From Streptococcus suis (GTDB lineage Bacteria > Bacillota > Bacilli > Lactobacillales > Streptococcaceae): a stretch of DNA of 64,000 bases. How positions within the stretch are numbered: position 1 is the stretch's first letter; each line of letters begins with the position of its first letter. The notes below the pieces were generated by a model that saw only the letters and a program-made list of their open reading frames with translations, made no database searches and was not told the DNA's origin. This document shows positions 59,198 to 64,000 of the stretch, piece after piece. Both the position numbers and the translations under genes were made by a program. Where the stretch lies: contig JAKTNK010000002.1 in NCBI GenBank assembly GCA_029593465.1, positions 119,978-183,977 on the forward strand, written 5' to 3'.

Positions 59198-59690
59198 AAC
59201 TTGAGGTTAAAGTTGCCTATGCTGTGCTAAAAGACCGTTTGGAGTTATCGTTGAGTAGAGGTTGGATTGATGAAGATGGGGCTATCTATCTGGTTTATTC
59301 CAACTCCAAACTCATGGCACTTATAGGGTGCTCCAAGTCGAAATTATTGACAATAAAAAAGACATTAAAAGAATATGGCTTGATGGATGAAGTCCAACAG
59401 TCTTCCAGTGAAAAAGGACGCTTGGCTAATAAGAGTTACTTAGGGGAGCTAGGACATGAACCTACCCCCGTCTTAAATTCAGACGGGGGTAGTGTTCAAA
59501 AAACACTAGAGGATGTCACAATCAGCCGGGGTCGGTCTTAACTTCAGCCCCTAGTGAGACAAAAGGGAGTGATTTTATCTTAGAGGATGATGAGGAGAAA
59601 GAAATTGAAGAAAATCAAGAATCCATGACGAAATGGATAGATGATTACGAGTATAAAGTTGGGAGACTTGAGGATTTAGTCCAGATACTT
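59104..59690 (+). pseudogene. RepA_N-type replication initiator, frameshifted and truncated
   Basis: ATG 59104 opens MERITANQYQTSERYYKLPKL, followed by MKLEVKVAYAVLKDRLELSL and YLVYSNSKLMALIGCSKSKLLTIKKTLKEYG: the N-terminal winged-helix domain of RepA_N replication proteins found on Firmicute plasmids and integrative elements. A net one-base deletion near 59524-59529 ends the frame at 59541. The next frame continues with SVLTSAPSETKGSDFILEDD and QESMTKWIDDYEYKVGRLEDLVQIL to about 59690, where the blp locus begins. The C-terminal part is missing. Confidence 0.75.
59462..59492. repeat. Perfect 12-bp inverted repeat inside the repA remnant
   Basis: CTACCCCCGTCT, seven bases, AGACGGGGGTAG: a GC-rich perfect hairpin within AT-rich coding sequence. 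RepA_N replicons carry their origin inside the rep gene, so this may be an origin relic. Confidence 0.65.
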
Positions 59691-60084
59691 AATCACTCTT
59701 TTTCTTCTTCAAACCATAGAGACCGTCTAGGTAAAAATGAATTTGATTTCGAATAAAAGTTAATGATTTGTTTTCAGTTGTGTCGATAACTCCAAATATT
59801 CGATAGTGATTTTTGAGGAGATCTGCATAATTTATATTATCCCCAATAATAATGATATTAGCAAATTCTGAATGAGTTCGTATATCTCGTATGTAATCGG
59901 TCATCTGTTCTGATGTTAAATACTTTGATTTTATGATAAAATGGGTGGTAGAGATATAAGATTTATAGGGATAGTAAGTTAAAGAAAGTTTGATTTTCGA
60001 TTGTGTCCTTTGCTTAATTAAGTAATATTTGACGACAGCTGCAACAAAAATACTTAGTATAGAATGGGGAAAGATAGTAATCAT
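59689..60084 (-). CDS. BlpT-like protein of the bacteriocin regulon
   Basis: 131-residue protein: hydrophobic N-terminus (SILSIFVAAVVKYYLI), then a soluble domain (KSYISTTHFIIKSKYLTSEQMTDYI, NIIIIGDNINYADLL, DTTENKSLTFIRNQIHFYLDG). Not recognised with certainty. Its place next to blpS and its promoter argue for a BlpT-like product: it is divergent from blpS and has its own regulator box 30 bp ahead of TATAAT (60120-60125). AAAGGAT is the ribosome site. Function unknown; a lasting membrane-associated role such as immunity is only a guess. Confidence 0.6.
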   Translation of the reverse strand: MITIFPHSILSIFVAAVVKYYLIKQRTQSKIKLSLTYYPYKSYISTTHFIIKSKYLTSEQMTDYIRDIRTHSEFANIIIIGDNINYADLLKNHYRIFGVIDTTENKSLTFIRNQIHFYLDGLYGLKKKKSD

Positions 60085-60119
60085 AGTATCCTTTCTTTTT
60101 GGGGGGATTTTGTAATTTA

Positions 60120-60187
60120 ATTATATTAGTTATGAGGAATAATATGATCGTCATTTCCTAAAAGCGCATCTAACTTTCCTAAATGGT
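60120..60187 (-). promoter_or_regulatory. BlpR-type box and promoter for the blpT-like gene
   Basis: Minus strand: ACCATTTAGGA (60187-60177), 10 nt, CGCTTTTAGGA (60166-60156), 30 nt, TATAAT (60125-60120). The direct repeats with 10-nt spacer are the target type of BlpR/ComE-like regulators. Confidence 0.8.
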
Positions 60188-60195
60188 AAAATTTT

Positions 60196-60263
60196 ACCAT
60201 TCAAGACGTTTGGATAACCATTTAGGATTTGAAGGAAATATGGTGTTGCTCTCATGGTATAGT
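60196..60263 (+). promoter_or_regulatory. BlpR-type box and promoter for blpS-blpR-blpH
   Basis: ACCATTCAAGA (60196-60206), 10 nt, ACCATTTAGGA (60217-60227), 30 nt, TATAGT (60258-60263). The repeat centres are 21 bp apart, two helical turns. Implies autoregulation of the operon. Confidence 0.85.
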
Positions 60264-60283
60264 GTTCATAGGAGGCCATACCT

Positions 60284-60625
60284 ATGAATTTTATGATTAT
60301 CAAAGTCAAAGATGAAACAAAGAAAGTACTGCTGTCAGATATACTATACATCATATCGCATCCATCTAAGCCACATTATATTCAAATTGTGACTGAGAAA
60401 GAGATTTATGATTGTTTACAAAAGCTACAAAATATAGAGGAAATGTATCCAGAATATTTTATTAGATGTCATCGTTCTAGTCTAGTTAACCGTTCAAAAA
60501 TTAAGTCTGTCAATTCTCGAGAAAAACGTATTTTTCTTGGAGAAAAAGGAGAACATTGCCTTACTTTTTCAAGACGTCGTTATCAGGATATACTGCATCA
60601 GTGGATTAACAAAGGAGACATGTAG
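60284..60625 (+). CDS. blpS: LytTR DNA-binding protein, BlpS-like
   Basis: 113 residues, a stand-alone LytTR domain without receiver: VLLSDILYIISHPSKPHYIQIVTEKEIYD, YFIRCHRSSLVNRSKIKSV, SREKRIFLGEKGEHCLTFSRR. In pneumococcus BlpS sits at this place and is thought to modulate BlpR-dependent promoters. GGAGG 8 nt upstream. One nucleotide separates its stop from blpR. Confidence 0.82.
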   Translation: MNFMIIKVKDETKKVLLSDILYIISHPSKPHYIQIVTEKEIYDCLQKLQNIEEMYPEYFIRCHRSSLVNRSKIKSVNSREKRIFLGEKGEHCLTFSRRRYQDILHQWINKGDM

Positions 60626-60626
60626 C

Positions 60627-61364
60627 ATGAATATCTTTGTATTAGAAGATGATTTTAAGCAGCAAGAAAGAATTGAGACAGTTATTTCCAAGTTTTTGGA
60701 GAGGCAAAATATCGTTCCAAAAAAATTTGACATTTCAGGAAAACCTCATCAGCTACTTCAATCAATAGAAGAAAAAGGTGTACATCAGCTCTTCTTTTTA
60801 GATATTGAGATTAAGGAGGAGGAACTGAAAGGACTTGAAGTTGCTAAACAAATTAGAGCGATTGACCCTTTTGCTAGTATTGTTTTTGTGACGACACACT
60901 CTGAGTTTATGCCCTTATCTTTTAGATATCAGGTATCTGCCTTGGATTATATCGACAAGGAACTTGAAGCTGCTGAATTTGAATCTCGGATAGAATCCGC
61001 TCTATCTCATGTTCATGGTAAGAATTGTAAAGCGGTATCGGATGACTCATTTTATTTCAAGTCTAAATATGCCCAAGTACAGTACCCATTTAGTGAAGTG
61101 TACTATATTGAGACTTCTCCACGTCCTCATCGTGTTATCCTTTACACCAAAACAGATAGAATGGAATTTACAGCCAGTTTATCAGATATTTTGAAACAAG
61201 ATAAACGACTCTTGCAATGTCATCGTTCATTTGCAATAAATCCGAGAAACGTTGTTAAAGTGGATAGACATGAAAAGCAAGTCTACTTTCCCAACGGCTC
61301 CACTTGTTTTATTTCAAGGCAAAAGCTAGAATCGACTTTAAATATTATTGACAGATTACATTGA
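60627..61364 (+). CDS. blpR: LytTR response regulator, BlpR-like
   Basis: 245 residues: receiver domain with acidic pocket EDD (residues 7-9) and phospho-acceptor Asp59 in LFFLDIEI, then a LytTR DNA-binding domain (AQVQYPFSEVYYIETSPRPHRVILYTK, LLQCHRSFAINPRNVVKVD). It belongs with BlpR, ComE and SilA. Expected to bind the 11-bp repeats found at three promoters here. Start ATG 60627 has AAAGGAG; the frame is open upstream through blpS but unsupported. Confidence 0.9.
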   Translation: MNIFVLEDDFKQQERIETVISKFLERQNIVPKKFDISGKPHQLLQSIEEKGVHQLFFLDIEIKEEELKGLEVAKQIRAIDPFASIVFVTTHSEFMPLSFRYQVSALDYIDKELEAAEFESRIESALSHVHGKNCKAVSDDSFYFKSKYAQVQYPFSEVYYIETSPRPHRVILYTKTDRMEFTASLSDILKQDKRLLQCHRSFAINPRNVVKVDRHEKQVYFPNGSTCFISRQKLESTLNIIDRLH

Positions 61365-61377
61365 TTAAGGGGCGGCT

Positions 61378-62724
61378 ATGTCAGTTATAAATTATCTTAT
61401 TGAAACGGTCGTTTCGTTAGGAACACTAATTGTTCTCTTTTTTACTATCAATCGGATAAGTTATTCGTTTCGCTCAATCTTTTTGGTCATTCTTCTTAGG
61501 GTACCAATTGCGACCTTGTTTGCAACCTTGAATCAATTATTTTCAGATCAAATTTTTACTTATTTTGATGAACCTTTATATGGCTTACTATTAGCTGTAG
61601 TGTTTTTACGACCTCTTTCAAAAACCTTATTAATCTTTTACGCTTTACTTCCCTTTACATTAGATAATTTATTCTATCGAATGGTAACCTATTTTGTTTT
61701 ACCTTTATTTGGTCAGTCCCTAGGCATCATAGAAGATACGCCAACTTTTGTTTTCGTTAATCTCCTGTCTACATTGTCTGTTCTCTTATTTTTAAAATGG
61801 TTAAAGTATGATTTTGTCAAGTTAAGAACGGACAATCTTGTAGCTGAAGATAAACGGATCCTCTATCTGACTAATTGGGTAATGCTTGCATACTATCTTT
61901 TAATGCAAACATTGACTTATTTAGAGTATGACATCGGATTGCCGACAATGGCTTATCGTCAATTTATTCTAGTGACTTATCTTGTTATCTTCATAGGAAT
62001 TATCAAACAACTTGATTTTCATTTGCGAAAAAAGCTACAAGATCAGCTTGATTTTCAACAAGCGTTGCAACTAAGGAATTTGGAAATGTATAGCAATCAG
62101 GTTGAGGAGCTCTATCGTGAAGTGAAAGGTTTTAGGCATGATTATGCGGATTTATTAACAACATTACGATTAGCTATCGAAGACAATGATATTGAACAAA
62201 TAAAAGACATTTACCAGTCCGTGCTAAAGGATTCACATAAACAATTACGATCCAGTAAATATGATATTGGACGTCTGGTTAATATTGATAATGCTGCGTT
62301 GAAAAGTCTTCTGGCTTCAAAGTTTTTACAAGCTAATGATAATAATGTATCAGTCGGCTTGGAAGTACCAGAAGTAATTAAACCTAAAGGAATGGAGCTG
62401 GTGGATTTTATCACAATAGTTTCTATATTGTGTGATAATGCCATTGAAGCCGCCATAAATGCAGATTCAACCTCAAAGGTAACAATTGCTTTTTTGACTG
62501 TCAAAAATAAGCAGATGTTTATTATCGAAAATACAACTAGGGAAGAAAGTATTGACCTTTCAAATGTTTATGCCTTTGGTCAGAGTTCAAAAGGTAATAA
62601 CAGGGGGATTGGCTTGTATAATGTTATGAAAATTTTAGAACGCTATCCTCATGCATCGCTTAACACAAGTAGTCAAACCTATTTATTTACTCAATCTTTA
62701 GAAATTGAACTATCATTTAAATAG
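61378..62724 (+). CDS. blpH: Peptide-sensing histidine kinase, BlpH-like (HPK10)
   Basis: 448 residues. The N-terminal half has six or seven membrane helices (up to about residue 215), the peptide-receptor part. The kinase half has an H-box with His254 in VKGFRHDYADLLTTLRLAIED, a dimerisation coiled coil, the N-box CDNAIEAAI and the G-box GNNRGIGLYNV, with no classical D/F boxes, the HPK10 pattern shared with BlpH, ComD and SilB. It follows blpR by 13 nt. The likely ligand is encoded convergently just downstream. Confidence 0.9.
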   Translation: MSVINYLIETVVSLGTLIVLFFTINRISYSFRSIFLVILLRVPIATLFATLNQLFSDQIFTYFDEPLYGLLLAVVFLRPLSKTLLIFYALLPFTLDNLFYRMVTYFVLPLFGQSLGIIEDTPTFVFVNLLSTLSVLLFLKWLKYDFVKLRTDNLVAEDKRILYLTNWVMLAYYLLMQTLTYLEYDIGLPTMAYRQFILVTYLVIFIGIIKQLDFHLRKKLQDQLDFQQALQLRNLEMYSNQVEELYREVKGFRHDYADLLTTLRLAIEDNDIEQIKDIYQSVLKDSHKQLRSSKYDIGRLVNIDNAALKSLLASKFLQANDNNVSVGLEVPEVIKPKGMELVDFITIVSILCDNAIEAAINADSTSKVTIAFLTVKNKQMFIIENTTREESIDLSNVYAFGQSSKGNNRGIGLYNVMKILERYPHASLNTSSQTYLFTQSLEIELSFK

Positions 62725-62726
62725 AC

Positions 62727-62771
62727 AAAAATTTTGGACCAAGGAATTAGTTCCCTTGGTCCAAAATTTTT
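62727..62771. terminator. Bidirectional terminator between blpH and the pheromone gene
   Basis: 18-bp perfect stem (62727-62744 with 62754-62771), 9-nt loop, A5 at one end and T5 at the other, between convergent genes. Confidence 0.95.
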
Positions 62772-62775
62772 GATG

Positions 62776-62931
62776 CTACCCTATCTTATGTCCATTATTG
62801 CTATCTACGAATTTTCTTTTTTGAGGAAAAATTTTAGCCCAATCGCTCCACCAATCTCCACCAGAAATACGATGAAGTTCGGAAGAAGTTAGTTCTGAGA
62901 AATGCGTGAGTGAGTTTGTTTGCTTGGTCAT
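62776..62931 (-). CDS. blpC: Double-glycine pheromone precursor (BlpC-like)
   Basis: 51 codons on the minus strand. The leader MTKQTNSLTHFSELTSSELH with RISGG at residues 21-25 fits the double-glycine consensus (L and I/V at -12/-4-like positions, GG at -2/-1). Cleavage after Gly25 would release 26 residues beginning DWWSDWAKIFPQKRKF and ending NNGHKIG: Trp-rich at the front and basic in the middle. It has a perfect AAAGGAGGT ribosome site and its own regulator box and TACAAT -10. Position opposite blpH matches blpC. I do not recognise the mature sequence. Confidence 0.85.
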   Translation of the reverse strand: MTKQTNSLTHFSELTSSELHRISGGDWWSDWAKIFPQKRKFVDSNNGHKIG

Positions 62932-62962
62932 ATGAGGACCTCCTTTATATAAGTTTTAATTT

Positions 62963-63030
62963 ATTGTACACAAAATATGGAGATTTTTGACATTCAAATC
63001 CTGAACGGTCATTTAACTTTCCTAAATGAT
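62963..63030 (-). promoter_or_regulatory. BlpR-type box and promoter for the pheromone gene
   Basis: Minus strand: ATCATTTAGGA (63030-63020), 10 nt, ACCGTTCAGGA (63009-62999), 30 nt, TACAAT (62968-62963). Same geometry as the two boxes near 60.2 kb, closing a positive feedback loop. The box abuts the blpB stop codon. Confidence 0.8.
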
Positions 63031-63848
63031 TAATCATGGTTGGATAAAATTTTATCCTTATAGTAATCAAAGTAAGTTTTTTTAGCAATGATACTCGTGA
63101 CTCGGCCCTGGAGACCGTATTGGATGATGTCACTATGCTTGTCGGATAATTGAGCCAAGGCAGTAACTTTGAAAAGGTTCCCCTCCTCAGTTTTAGTAGC
63201 AGTTTTATCGATAGACTTAATTTTTCCAACAACAGTGATGCCTTGGTTGTCAACTTTTTCTAAACTTAGGCGTACGTCTTGTTTTTCTTTGAGTAAGGCG
63301 ACATACTCTGAAGTCACGTAGTAAGTAATGAGGATTTCTTTGGTTTGATTGATATCGGGGTAAATCTGAGCGATTTCACTACCGCTTGGAATCAGAGATT
63401 TTCCTTCAAACTCACTATTGAGATGGATGACCCCTGTTTCAGGAGCTGTAATAGTATTGTTTTCCAGTCGGACGGATGCCTGCTCTAGCTGTGCCGTTAG
63501 CTCTGTGATTTGCGTTTCAAGAGTGGTCCAGCTGCTGAGAGGCCGTTTGTAAAAATTGTGTTCTTAGCACTTCAACCTTTGTTCCAAAGCTATTATCATA
63601 GGTCGCAACAGAACCAGTTCCAGCTCGCTGAATGTTCAGACTAGCTAGGGATGATTCTAGCCCTGAGATACTTTGGTCGATTTGAGAAAGGTATTGCTCA
63701 GTTAATCCTGTATGGGAGTCTTGCTGGGATTGGGCTAAGAAATTGTTTAAGGTGGCTTGGTGTGGATTGCCAGCTGATAAATCAGTCTGTCTATTGGTAA
63801 TGGCTTGACGAAGCTCCTCGTACTCTGCTATTTGGTGATAGATTTGAT
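63030..63848 (-). pseudogene. BlpB-like ABC-transporter accessory protein, truncated and frameshifted
   Basis: The surviving part covers roughly the last 270 residues of a membrane-fusion-type accessory protein for a peptide exporter: coiled-coil region (QIYHQIAEYEELRQAITNRQ, SQIDQSISGLESSLASLNIQ), then after a one-base insertion at about 63525-63531 the frame moves to TTLETQITELTAQLEQ and ends VTSIIAKKTYFDYYKDKIL. The N-terminal membrane anchor and first half are gone; the sequence is cut at 63848 by the end of an IS1216-like element. Exporter function in cis is not expected. Confidence 0.85.
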
Positions 63849-64000
63849 GGTTCTGTTGCAAAGTTTTAAATAAAGAATAAAATCCCTTACGGTATCTATG
63901 ATTTAATCTGGGATTCCCAATAATACCTTGATTTCAGTACAGACCGAAAACCCGAAGAGAGTGCCTTCTTTTCGGGTTTTCTTATATAATCCTCGGATGG
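63849..64000 (-). mobile_element. IS1216-like insertion sequence (IS6 family), partial at window edge
   Basis: The terminal repeat GGTTCTGTTGCAAAGTTT (63849-63866) is the hallmark of IS1216/IS257-type IS6 elements. It is followed by the transposase 3' end on the minus strand. The element runs off the window, so its completeness and any target duplication cannot be judged. Confidence 0.9.
63903..64000 (-). CDS. IS6-family transposase, C-terminal end only
   Basis: The last 31 residues before the TAA read IRGLYKKTRKEGTLFGFS then VCTEIKVLLGIPD, the C-terminus of IS1216-type transposases. The N-terminal helix-turn-helix and the DDE core lie beyond the window. Confidence 0.88.
   Translation of the reverse strand, partial: IRGLYKKTRKEGTLFGFSVCTEIKVLLGIPD

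Noticed and set aside
59689-59756. Continuation of the shifted repA frame up to 59756
   Set aside because: Beyond about 59690 the residues are the antisense reading of the BlpT-like gene end and no longer resemble RepA.

Overview
This window is a chromosomal stretch of a Streptococcus, most likely of the pyogenic group. Evidence: the division cluster murD-murG-divIB-ftsA-ftsZ-ylmE-sepF-ylmG-ylmH-divIVA followed by a T-box and ileS, the ptsI-gapN pair, a streptococcal NADP-dependent GapN, streptococcus-restricted small proteins (DUF3165, DUF1827 and DUF1797 types), a low-GC Gram-positive promoter style (many TGnTATAAT extended -10 boxes), and protein sequences that from memory read closest to S. 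pyogenes relatives. The species cannot be fixed by eye. No tRNA, rRNA or CRISPR array was seen.

Layout. 1-8.3 kb: ptsI, gapN, a surface polysaccharide deacetylase, asnA, typA and a small membrane protein. 8.5-21.3 kb: peptidoglycan precursor and cell-division genes, then T-box-controlled ileS. 21.3-28.9 kb: a DUF1827 gene, a Nudix hydrolase and clpE on the minus strand (clpE carries a CtsR operator and a CIRCE-like element), then DUF1797, a polar amino-acid ABC permease/ATPase pair, folD, a DUF1836 gene and hemolysin III. 29-37.3 kb: the compact run xseA-xseB-ispA-tlyA-argR-recN, then degV-SGNH hydrolase-ypmS and hup. 37.3-38.65 kb: a decayed insertion-sequence scar in which an IS30-type transposase front is fused to an ISL3-type back. 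38.8-49.3 kb: serC-GNAT-serA, an MmcQ/EVE-like protein, a lipid kinase, rsmD-coaD-sepM, ftsK, a VOC protein and a DUF3397 protein. 49.3-58.6 kb: rplK-rplA, pyrH-frr, cvfB, msrA-yozE, phoH, a mechanosensitive-channel-like protein and ybeY-dgkA-era.

58.6-64 kb is accessory DNA. Downstream of era lie a truncated Nudix gene and a frameshifted RepA_N-type replication gene, probably the scar of an integrated element. Next comes a bacteriocin-type quorum-sensing locus arranged like pneumococcal blp: a blpT-like gene (-), blpS, blpR, blpH (+), then on the opposite strand a 51-codon double-glycine pheromone gene (blpC-like) and a blpB-like transport accessory gene. Three promoters carry the same regulator box (two 11-bp repeats 10 bp apart, then 30 bp to the -10). 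The pheromone has a Trp-rich start that I do not recognise. blpB is broken by a frameshift and cut by an IS1216-like (IS6 family) element that runs off the window, so sensing looks intact while its own exporter is lost.

How the genes cooperate: most of the window is housekeeping (cell wall and division, translation, ribosome biogenesis, heat shock, serine synthesis). The most novel parts are the signalling locus, a set of promoters placed so close to start codons that the mRNAs should be leaderless or nearly so (DUF1836, ftsK, DUF3397, rsmD), and the dual heat-shock control region of clpE.
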